DNA of 64,000 nucleotides from Streptococcus pneumoniae (GTDB lineage: Bacteria > Bacillota > Bacilli > Lactobacillales > Streptococcaceae). The translations under genes and the position numbers were made by a program. The notes under the pieces were generated by a model, which made no database searches, was not told the DNA's origin, and was given only the letters and a program-made list of their open reading frames with translations. The stretch spans positions 2,079,501 through 2,143,500 of the forward strand of contig JBFDTN010000001.1 in assembly GCA_040719455.1 (NCBI GenBank). Reading direction: 5' to 3'. Position 1 is the first letter of the stretch, and every line of letters begins with the position of its first letter. This document shows, piece after piece, positions 57,628-64,000 of the stretch.

Positions 57628-58962
57628 ATGAATTCATTACATCAATCATTAACGGATAAATTTTTTGCTGATTATGAAGCTAATCGTCAATTTGCTGCGA
57701 CAGAAAATGCAGTAACTCACAACGGTATCTATGCTTCTCTTGAAAAACGAAGTAGCACGGTGGAAAACGCCCCTGTCTTTTCCATTGATTTGACCAAGGA
57801 CAAGGTCAGCAACCAGAAAGCCTCTGGTCGTTGCTGGATGTTTGCGGCACTCAACACCTTCCGCCACAAGATGATTGCTGGTTTCCAATTGGAGAATTTT
57901 GAACTCTCACAAGCTCACACTTTCTTCTGGGACAAATACGAAAAATCCAACTGGTTTTTGGAGCAAATCCTTGCAACTAGCGACCAAGAATTGACCAGCC
58001 GTAAGGTTAAATTCCTCTTGGATGTTCCCCAACAAGACGGTGGTCAATGGGATATGGTCGTATCCCTCTTTGAAAAATACGGGGTCGTGCCAAAATCTGT
58101 GTATCCAGAGTCGATTTCGTCCAGCAACAGCCGTGAACTCAATGCAGTTTTAAATAAATTACTCCGCCAAGATGCGCAAATTTTGCGTGATTTGGTTGCA
58201 AACGGAGAAAGTCTTGAGGCTATTCAAGCTAAAAAAGAAGAACTCCTGCAAGAAATCTTTAATTTCCTTGCCATGTCACTTGGATTGCCACCACGTAGCT
58301 TTGACTTTGCCTATCGTGACAAGGACAATAACTACCATAGTGAAAGAGGCTTGACTCCGCAGGAATTTTACAAAAAATACGTGGGTATTCAGCTAGATGA
58401 CTATGTCTCCATCATCAATGCACCAACAGCTGATAAGCCTTATGGCAAGTCTTATACCGTTGAAATGCTAGGAAATGTGGTGGGGAGTCGACCTGTTCGT
58501 TACCTCAATGTGGAAATGGACCGTTTGAAAGAACTAGCTATTTTGCAAATGCAGGCAGGGGAAACAGTTTGGTTTGGTTCTGATGTCGGTCAATCAAGCA
58601 ACCGTAAGACAGGTGTTATGGCAAATGGCATGTATGATTTTGCATCAAGCATGAACATCCATCTTCACCAAGATAAGGCAGGGCGTCTTGATTATAGCGA
58701 AAGCCTGATGACTCATGCTATGGTTTTAACTGGTGTTGACCTTGACGAAAATGGGAAATCTCTCAAATGGAAGGTCGAAAACTCATGGGGAGATAAGGTC
58801 GGAGATAAGGGCTACTTTGTCGCAAGTGATAGCTGGATGGACGAGTACACCTACCAAATCGTTGTCCGTAAAGACTTCTTGACCGAAGAAGAGCTTGCAG
58901 CCTATAATAGCGAGCCGATTGTGCTTGCGCCGTGGGATCCAATGGGAGCCTTGGCAAAATAA
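57628..58962 (+). CDS. pepC: Aminopeptidase C (bleomycin hydrolase family, C1B)
   Basis: This 444-residue cytoplasmic thiol aminopeptidase removes N-terminal residues from peptides, complementing peptide import by the downstream binding proteins. The active-site cysteine is in GRCWMFAALNTFRHK near residue 70. The histidine is in THAMVLTGVD and the asparagine in VENSWGDKVGDKGYF. The C-terminal tail ends PWDPMGALAK, the extension that enters the active site in this family. AAAGGAG precedes the ATG. Confidence 0.95.
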   Translation: MNSLHQSLTDKFFADYEANRQFAATENAVTHNGIYASLEKRSSTVENAPVFSIDLTKDKVSNQKASGRCWMFAALNTFRHKMIAGFQLENFELSQAHTFFWDKYEKSNWFLEQILATSDQELTSRKVKFLLDVPQQDGGQWDMVVSLFEKYGVVPKSVYPESISSSNSRELNAVLNKLLRQDAQILRDLVANGESLEAIQAKKEELLQEIFNFLAMSLGLPPRSFDFAYRDKDNNYHSERGLTPQEFYKKYVGIQLDDYVSIINAPTADKPYGKSYTVEMLGNVVGSRPVRYLNVEMDRLKELAILQMQAGETVWFGSDVGQSSNRKTGVMANGMYDFASSMNIHLHQDKAGRLDYSESLMTHAMVLTGVDLDENGKSLKWKVENSWGDKVGDKGYFVASDSWMDEYTYQIVVRKDFLTEEELAAYNSEPIVLAPWDPMGALAK

Positions 58963-58969
58963 GGAGAAA

Positions 58970-59145
58970 AAGGGAGTGAGAAAAATCGTTATTCCGCAGA
59001 AATCGATTTTCCTCACTTCTTTGTTTCTAATCTCTAGCTAAACTAATCCACTGGATTAGTTTACTCTCACTCCCGAAACTACTGCGTCAAACTATTAAAT
59101 CTATAAAAGAAGCGAGGCTGGACACTTTTGTCTTAGCTTCTTTTA
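58970..59145. repeat. Short relative of the palindrome-cluster repeat after pepC
   Basis: It shares the GGGAGTGAG...AAATCGATTTTCCTCAC start with copy A. It contains a perfect 25-bp palindrome at 59039-59063, with arms TAAACTAATCCA and TGGATTAGTTTA around a C. The core TCCACTGGA is the same as in copies A and B while the outer arms differ. It ends in an AAAAGAAGC/GCTTCTTTT terminator (59105-59144). The remaining 59146-59330 is AT-rich with no gene. Confidence 0.75.
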
Positions 59146-59335
59146 TGCTATAAAAGCTAACAAAACAACCACAAAAAACAGTAGAAAAAAGATAGATTAT
59201 AGAAATGTCACTCGCTATATCATTTAATCAAAATAAAAAAATCCTATACTTATGCATTAAGAAAAGGATTATAACAAACAATATACATAAAATCAGCGGA
59301 CAAAAAGTTTTTTTATAAAAAAAGAGTTTTCAGTC

Positions 59336-59364
59336 TTTACAATTGTCTGAATTTTTGCTACAAT
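59336..59364 (+). promoter_or_regulatory. Promoter of the first peptide-binding gene with a CodY-like box
   Basis: TTTACA at 59336-59341, 17 bp, then TGCTACAAT with the -10 at 59359-59364. AATTGTCTGAATTTT at 59341-59355, inside the spacer, matches the CodY consensus AATTTTCWGAAAATT at 12 of 15 positions. Confidence 0.5.
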
Positions 59365-59402
59365 CAGAATATGTTATAAAAAATAACACAAGGAGAAATG
59401 CG

Positions 59403-61367
59403 ATGAAAACAAAAAAATGGCTTGTAACGGCTGGTGTTCTCGTGAGTGCAGGAGTGCTGCTTGCGGCTTGTAGCGGAGGTGGCTCAAACGCTTCTGAAGA
59501 AAGTACTTATTCTTATGTGTATACTACAGATCCAGATACTTTGGACTATACATTTGCTAACCGTGCTTCCACTTCTGAAGTGACTAGTAACCTAGTGGAT
59601 GGTTTGCTTGAAAATGACCAATACGGAAACCTAGTACCGTCCTTGGCTGAGGATTGGAGCGTTTCAAAAGACGGTCTTACTTACACTTATAAACTTCGTA
59701 AAGATGCCAAATGGTACACATCTGAAGGTGAAGAGTATGCAGATGTGAAAGCTCAAGACTTTGTGACAGGGTTGAAACACGCGATTGATTCTAAATCTGA
59801 AGCTCTTTATATCGTTGAAGACTCTATCAAAGGTTTGAAAGACTACGCTGAAGGTAAAAATAAAGATTTCAGTAGCGTTGGTGTCAAAGCTGTTGATGAT
59901 TATACAGTAGAGTACACCTTGAACGCTCCTGAGACTTACTGGAATTCAAAAACAACTATGGGAATTCTCTTCCCAATCAACGAAGAATTCCTAACATCAA
60001 AAGGAAAAGACTTTGGATCTGCTAAAACAGACAGCATCCTCTCAAATGGTCCATACCTGTTGAAATCATGGGTTCCTAAATCTTCTATGGAATATGCGAA
60101 AAATCCAAACTACTATGACAAGGACAATGTGCATATTGACCAGGTGAAATTAGCTTTCTTTGACGGATCAGACTTAGAATCTTTAGCTCGTAATTTCAAA
60201 GATGGTTCTTATACAGCAGCGGTTCTTTATCCAAGTACAACTAGCTATCCAGCTATTGAAAAAGAGTTCAAAGATAATATCTATGTATCTCAACAAGATG
60301 CGACAACTTACTATATGACCTTCAACTTAGATCGTAAGGCGTATAAGTACACTTCTAAGAAAGACGATGCTCAAAAAGTAGCGACAAACGAAGCGATTTT
60401 AAATAAAAACTTCCGTCAAGCTATCAAATTTGCCCTTGATAAGACTGCTATGGCTGCGCAAACCAACGGTGAAAAACTAGCCAATGCCACTCTTCGTAAT
60501 ACTCTTGTACCACCGACTTTTGTATCCGTTGGTGACAAGACTTATGGCGATGTTGTTGGTGAGAAGTTAGTAAACTACGGTACAGAGTGGGCAGATATTA
60601 ACTTGGCAGATGCGACCAATGCTTATTACAACCCAACAAAAGCCAAAGAAAAAATGGCTCAAGCCAAGTCTGAGTTGGAAGCAAAAGGTGTACAATTCCC
60701 AATTCACCTAGATCTTTTGGTTACTGAAACCGATAAGAACGACGTGGCACGTAACAGCTCTATCAAACAATCTATCGAAGCCGCTCTTGGAGCTGAAAAT
60801 GTCGTGATTGACCTTCAAAATAAATCTGAAGATGATGTGAATAATGCAACTTACTTTGCGACAACGGCTGCTCAAAAGGATTATGACTTCGGTGTTAGTG
60901 GATGGGGACCAGACTTCCAAGACCCATCTACATACTTGGATATCCTAAATACCACAAACGGTGGAACGCTCCAAAATAGTGGTTTGGAACCAGGGCAAGA
61001 CAATCCTAAGATTCAAGCAGTTGGCCTTGATAAATACACTGAGATGTTGAAAGAAGCTAACAAAGAGCAAGATGTCAAAGTGCGTTATGAAAAATATGCA
61101 GAAGCAGATGCTTGGTTGCAAGATAGCGCCTTGATCATCCCAACCGTTTCTAGAGGTGGACGTCCACAGCTTTCTAAAATTGTCCCATTCTCATCTCCAA
61201 CTTCTGATGTCGGAACCAAAGGTGATCCAACAATCTACAAGTACAAAAAAGTTCAAAAAGACATTGTTACTGCAAAAGATTACGAAGCAGCGCGTGAGAA
61301 ATGGATGAAAGAAAAAGCTGAATCAAATGCTAAATACCAAGAAGATTTAGCAAAACACGTGAAATAA
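59403..61367 (+). CDS. Oligopeptide ABC transporter substrate-binding lipoprotein (AmiA/Ali/OppA type)
   Basis: This 654-residue family 5 solute-binding lipoprotein has the lipobox LLAACSGG near residue 20. YVYTTDPDTLDYTFANRASTSEV and SLAEDWSVSKDGLTYTYKLRKDAKW are the OppA-family beginning. I chose the ATG at 59403 because it opens the signal peptide after AAGGAG; the longer frame begins in the promoter. No permease or ATPase genes are adjacent, so it probably feeds a peptide transporter encoded elsewhere, as the orphan Ali proteins do. It has its own terminator. Confidence 0.92.
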   Translation: MKTKKWLVTAGVLVSAGVLLAACSGGGSNASEESTYSYVYTTDPDTLDYTFANRASTSEVTSNLVDGLLENDQYGNLVPSLAEDWSVSKDGLTYTYKLRKDAKWYTSEGEEYADVKAQDFVTGLKHAIDSKSEALYIVEDSIKGLKDYAEGKNKDFSSVGVKAVDDYTVEYTLNAPETYWNSKTTMGILFPINEEFLTSKGKDFGSAKTDSILSNGPYLLKSWVPKSSMEYAKNPNYYDKDNVHIDQVKLAFFDGSDLESLARNFKDGSYTAAVLYPSTTSYPAIEKEFKDNIYVSQQDATTYYMTFNLDRKAYKYTSKKDDAQKVATNEAILNKNFRQAIKFALDKTAMAAQTNGEKLANATLRNTLVPPTFVSVGDKTYGDVVGEKLVNYGTEWADINLADATNAYYNPTKAKEKMAQAKSELEAKGVQFPIHLDLLVTETDKNDVARNSSIKQSIEAALGAENVVIDLQNKSEDDVNNATYFATTAAQKDYDFGVSGWGPDFQDPSTYLDILNTTNGGTLQNSGLEPGQDNPKIQAVGLDKYTEMLKEANKEQDVKVRYEKYAEADAWLQDSALIIPTVSRGGRPQLSKIVPFSSPTSDVGTKGDPTIYKYKKVQKDIVTAKDYEAAREKWMKEKAESNAKYQEDLAKHVK

Positions 61368-61371
61368 ATAG

Positions 61372-61409
61372 AAAAAGATTAGAAACAGGAGTGTTTCTAA
61401 TCTTTTTTT
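61372..61409 (+). terminator. Terminator between the two peptide-binding genes
   Basis: AAAAAGATTAGAAAC (61372-61386) pairs with GTTTCTAATCTTTTT (61393-61407) around AGGAGT. The T-run continues to 61409. Confidence 0.9.
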
Positions 61410-61443
61410 GGACAAAAATGGATAATATGTGCAATTATGCAAT

Positions 61444-61488
61444 ATTTTTCAGAAAATTCATTGAATTCTGTTTCTTTTGTGATATAAT
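61444..61488 (+). promoter_or_regulatory. CodY-type box and promoter of the second peptide-binding gene
   Basis: ATTTTTCAGAAAATT at 61444-61458 matches the CodY consensus at 14 of 15 positions. It is followed by TTGAAT (61461-61466) and TGATATAAT with the -10 at 61483-61488 (16-bp spacer). The box sits directly upstream of the -35, consistent with CodY repression under amino-acid sufficiency. Confidence 0.65.
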
Positions 61489-61522
61489 TCGCTTACACAT
61501 AAAAAACAGATGGAGGTTTAGG

Positions 61523-63511
61523 ATGAAAAAATCAAAAGTTTTAGTCCTAGCAGGAATTATCTTGCTAAGTGCAGGTTTGTTAGCAGCGTGTTCGGGCTCA
61601 GATTCGAGCTCATCTTCAGGTGGAGAGAGTAAGACATTTTCCTATGTCTATCAAACAGATCCTGAGAATTTAGACTATATTACCTCAGGAAAAGCTGCTA
61701 CTCATGATTTGACATCAAATGCTATTGATGGTTTGCTTGAAAATGACCAGTTTGGCAATCTTGTTCCCTCTATGGCAGAAGATTGGACGGTTTCAAAAGA
61801 TGGTTTGACCTATACCTATACGATTCGTGAAGGTGCTAAATGGTTTACATCTGATGGTGAAGAGTATGCTGATGTTGTAGCCCAAGACTTTGTAACAGGT
61901 TTAAAACATGCAGCAGACAAAAAGTCAGAAGCACTATATCTTGTACAAGATTCTGTGAAAGGATTGGATGCCTATGTTAAAGGAGAAAATAAGGATTTTT
62001 CCAGTGTTGGGATTAAAGCCTTAGATGATCACACAGTTCAGTACACATTGAATGCTCCAGAAAGCTACTGGAATTCTAAGATGACAATGGGGATTATGTA
62101 TCCGCTCAATGAAGAATTCTTAAATTCTAAAGGAGATAAATTTGCCCAATCAACGGATCCATCCAGTATTTTGTACAATGGACCATTCATCATCAAAGCT
62201 ATTACAGCTAAATCAGCAGTTGAATTTGCAAAGAATGAAAACTATTGGGATAAGGACAATGTCCATGTTGATGCCGTTAAACTATCTTACTGGGATGGTT
62301 CGGATCAAGAATTACTGGAGCGGAATTTCTCCACTGGAAATTATAGCCTAGCTCGTCTCTATCCGACAAGCTCGAACTATACAGAAGTAGAAAAGAAATA
62401 CAAAGACAATATTACTTATGCACCACAAAATGCTTCTAGCTATGTAGTGGCGACAAACATTGATCGTCAAGAATATAAATATACCTCTAAAACCACAGAT
62501 ACTCAAAAGACCTCTACGCGTAAAGCCTTGTTAAATAAAGATTTCCGTCAAGCACTGTCATTTGCCTTTGACCGTCATGGCTATGCAGCTCAGACCAATG
62601 GAGACGAAGGGGCAGACAAGATTCTTCGGAACATATTTGTACCACCAACATTTGTCAATATCGGTGAGAAATCATTTGGAGATGTTGTAGAATCGAATCT
62701 AAAAGGAATGGGTGACGAGTGGAAAGACATCAATCTAGCAGATGCTCAAGATGGACTTTACAATCCAGAAAAAGCCAAGGCAGAATTTGCCAAAGCTAAA
62801 GAAGTTCTTCAAGCTGAAGGAGTGGAGTTCCCAATTCACTTAGATGCTCCAACGATTAAAGTGGATAAATTGAGGGTGGCTCGTATTCAATCGTTGAAAC
62901 AATCCATTGAAAAAACATTAGGAGCTGATAATGTTGTCATTGATATTCAACAGTTAAGTGAAGATGATGCGCAAAATGCGACTCTATTTGGTGCAAAAGC
63001 AGCAGATGAGGATTGGGATATTTCAGATATTGTTGGATGGAATCCAGACTTCCAAGACCCATCTACTTATCTTAACATTATGAAACCATCTTCGGGAGAT
63101 AATACACGGATCTTCTTTGGATTTGATGCTGGAACAAATAATGTAGCAGCAAAACAAGTTGGACTAGATAGGTATGAAGAGCTAGTCAATGAAGCAGATG
63201 CTGAGAAATTAGATTTGAATAAACGGTATGAAAAATTTGCAGCAGCCCAAGCTTGGTTGACAGACAGTGCTTTGATCATTCCGACTATTTCTCGTGGTGC
63301 CTCACCAACCTTGCTTCGAGTAGAACCATTTACCGCCCCATTTGCATATAGTGGCAATAAAGGAGATGCTAACGTTGTTTACAAATACTTGAAAGTTCAA
63401 GAAAAACCAGTGACCACTGAAGAGTACAACAAGGCTTATGAACAATGGCAAAAAGAAAAAGCTGAATCAAATGCTAAATACCAAGAAGATTTAGCAAAAC
63501 ACGTGAAATAA
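61523..63511 (+). CDS. Oligopeptide ABC transporter substrate-binding lipoprotein (second copy)
   Basis: This 662-residue paralogue of the preceding gene has lipobox LLAACSGS, then a serine-rich linker. YVYQTDPENLDYITSGKAATHDL and SMAEDWTVSKDGLTYTYTIREGAKW follow. I chose the ATG at 61523 behind TGGAGG; the longer frame from 61391 begins in the upstream terminator. The last 61 bases of similarity (coding KEKAESNAKYQEDLAKHVK) are identical in both genes, although the rest has diverged. It has its own promoter, so expression can differ from the first copy. An IS3-family element starts 35 bases downstream. Confidence 0.92.
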   Translation: MKKSKVLVLAGIILLSAGLLAACSGSDSSSSSGGESKTFSYVYQTDPENLDYITSGKAATHDLTSNAIDGLLENDQFGNLVPSMAEDWTVSKDGLTYTYTIREGAKWFTSDGEEYADVVAQDFVTGLKHAADKKSEALYLVQDSVKGLDAYVKGENKDFSSVGIKALDDHTVQYTLNAPESYWNSKMTMGIMYPLNEEFLNSKGDKFAQSTDPSSILYNGPFIIKAITAKSAVEFAKNENYWDKDNVHVDAVKLSYWDGSDQELLERNFSTGNYSLARLYPTSSNYTEVEKKYKDNITYAPQNASSYVVATNIDRQEYKYTSKTTDTQKTSTRKALLNKDFRQALSFAFDRHGYAAQTNGDEGADKILRNIFVPPTFVNIGEKSFGDVVESNLKGMGDEWKDINLADAQDGLYNPEKAKAEFAKAKEVLQAEGVEFPIHLDAPTIKVDKLRVARIQSLKQSIEKTLGADNVVIDIQQLSEDDAQNATLFGAKAADEDWDISDIVGWNPDFQDPSTYLNIMKPSSGDNTRIFFGFDAGTNNVAAKQVGLDRYEELVNEADAEKLDLNKRYEKFAAAQAWLTDSALIIPTISRGASPTLLRVEPFTAPFAYSGNKGDANVVYKYLKVQEKPVTTEEYNKAYEQWQKEKAESNAKYQEDLAKHVK

Positions 63512-63573
63512 AATCATCACATAAAAAGGAAAGCTAAAAACGATACTGCCCCCATAAAGTGAAACCAAAGAAA

Positions 63574-63613
63574 AACACTCCATGAATTCTACTATAATAG
63601 AATTAGGAGTGTT
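63574..63613 (+). promoter_or_regulatory. Hairpin at the IS3 end enclosing promoter and ribosome binding site
   Basis: AACACTCC (63574-63581) pairs with GGAGTGTT (63606-63613), and AATTCTA pairs with TAGAATT inside. The apical region includes TATAAT (63593-63598). In a transcript entering from outside, the GGAG ribosome binding site of orfA would be sequestered. A transcript from the internal -10 would lack the left arm. Confidence 0.6.
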
Positions 63614-63618
63614 TTCTT

Positions 63619-63909
63619 ATGGTCAAAAAAGCATATTCATCAGACATAAAACTAGCTTGTATCGAAATGAAAAAAGCAGGTAAATCCAATAAGGTTATCA
63701 TGGAAACCCTAGGGATAAAGAATGATAGTCAAATTTACACATGGTGGAAATGGTATCAAAACAATGAACTTCACCGCTTTTACCAACCTGTCGGAAAACA
63801 ATATACTTACGGTAAAGGGATGACAGAATTACCTGAGATTGAACAATTAAGATTAGAGGTAAAGCTGCTAAAAAAGTATCGCAGCTTGATAAGGAAATCG
63901 ATAAAATAG
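63619..63909 (+). CDS. IS3-family transposase OrfA
   Basis: This 96-residue DNA-binding subunit has an N-terminal helix-turn-helix (YSSDIKLACIEMKKAGKSNK... SQIYTWWKWYQ) and a C-terminal leucine-rich helix (LPEIEQLRLEVKLLKK). RBS GGAGT precedes the ATG by nine bases. At 63870-63876 the heptamer AAAAAAG lies in the A_AAA_AAG register. A slip to -1 there continues into the OrfB frame. Confidence 0.88.
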   Translation: MVKKAYSSDIKLACIEMKKAGKSNKVIMETLGIKNDSQIYTWWKWYQNNELHRFYQPVGKQYTYGKGMTELPEIEQLRLEVKLLKKYRSLIRKSIK

Positions 63910-64000
63910 CCCTTATCAAGCTTGTAGAAGACTATAAAGCTGACTATCCAATCCCGATGATTTTGGCTTGTTTTGGTGTGGCAAGATCCACCTACTATCG
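63876..64000 (+). CDS. IS3-family transposase OrfB, beginning only (-1 frame)
   Basis: From the slippery site the -1 frame reads VSQLDKEIDKIALIKLVEDY, then KADYPIPMILACFGVARSTYYR, the usual OrfB N-terminal segment. The DDE catalytic core lies beyond the window. No independent start codon is evident, so production as an OrfAB fusion is likely. Confidence 0.8.
63884..63921 (+). promoter_or_regulatory. Frameshift-stimulating stem-loop in the IS3 element
   Basis: The perfect 11-base stem GCTTGATAAGG (63884-63894) / CCTTATCAAGC (63911-63921) starts seven bases after the AAAAAAG slippery heptamer. This is the spacing expected for programmed -1 frameshifting. Confidence 0.75.

Larger units (their letters stand above)
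63547..64000 (+). mobile_element. IS3-family insertion sequence, left part only
   Basis: The left end is taken at about 63547 (TGCCCCCATAAAG), as IS3 elements begin with TG. The right end is beyond the window. It carries orfA and the start of orfB in the -1 frame. It is inserted just downstream of the second peptide-binding gene without interrupting it. Confidence 0.8.

Overview
The window looks like chromosomal DNA of a low-GC oral (viridans) Streptococcus. Supporting signs are the conserved streptococcal blocks (tsaE-GNAT-lytR, hit/ecsAB, ccrZ-trmB, rimP-nusA-ylxR-ylxQ-infB, mecA-tagO-sufCDSUB, an amino-acid ABC transporter-DUF4059-trxB block, pncB-nadE, pepC, Ami/Ali-type peptide-binding lipoproteins), strong AGGAGG-type ribosome binding sites and frequent extended -10 (TGnTATAAT) promoters. 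The accessory surface genes (M26 metalloprotease, two-sortase pilus, G5-CAP surface protein) fit the mitis/sanguinis groups. Species cannot be fixed from sequence reading alone.

Layout. 1-2182 is an insertion-sequence cluster: a partial ISL3-family element running off the left edge, a complete IS30-family element, and a second solo ISL3 end. 2299-8843 holds a Cof-type HAD phosphatase and a 1,901-residue M26 (IgA1 protease/Zmp-type) cell-wall metalloprotease. 9018-19093 carries a GH1 6-phospho-glycosidase, a second HAD phosphatase, a DUF1361 membrane protein, a purine permease, tsaE-GNAT-lytR, HIT plus a small membrane protein, and EcsAB. 19141-26663 is a translation and cell-cycle block. 26832-35170 is a five-gene sortase-assembled pilus locus. 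35299-42451 has mecA, tagO and the complete SUF Fe-S assembly operon. 42748-49223 has dacA, a DEAD-box helicase, an amino-acid ABC transporter, DUF4059 and trxB. 49723-53046 is a G5/CAP surface protein with foreign-looking codon use. 53646-58962 has an amino-acid permease, pncB-nadE and pepC. 59403-63511 has two tandem peptide-binding lipoproteins, followed by the left part of an IS3-family element.

How the genes work together. The pilus locus is self-contained: backbone pilin, minor pilin, two class C sortases and a large LPXTG-type adhesin behind one strong promoter. It has an attenuator-like double hairpin after the backbone gene and a terminator after the adhesin. The suf genes form one Fe-S scaffold operon. 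pncB and nadE overlap and make NAD from nicotinate. rimP to rbfA is the ribosome-maturation and initiation-factor cluster.

Most of the window is ordinary core genome. The signals that known genes do not explain are mainly non-coding: (i) an intergenic repeat built from perfect palindromes sharing a TCCACTGGA core, with arms that covary between copies; (ii) structured repeats in the infB-rbfA gap with covarying hairpins; (iii) a tandemly duplicated segment after sufB that also reads as two related small ORFs; (iv) unusual initiation arrangements (apparent leaderless tsaE, apparent ATC start of rimP, interlocked hit/ecsA promoters). I did not find a clearly new defence or biosynthetic system. 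All calls were made by eye without database searches.
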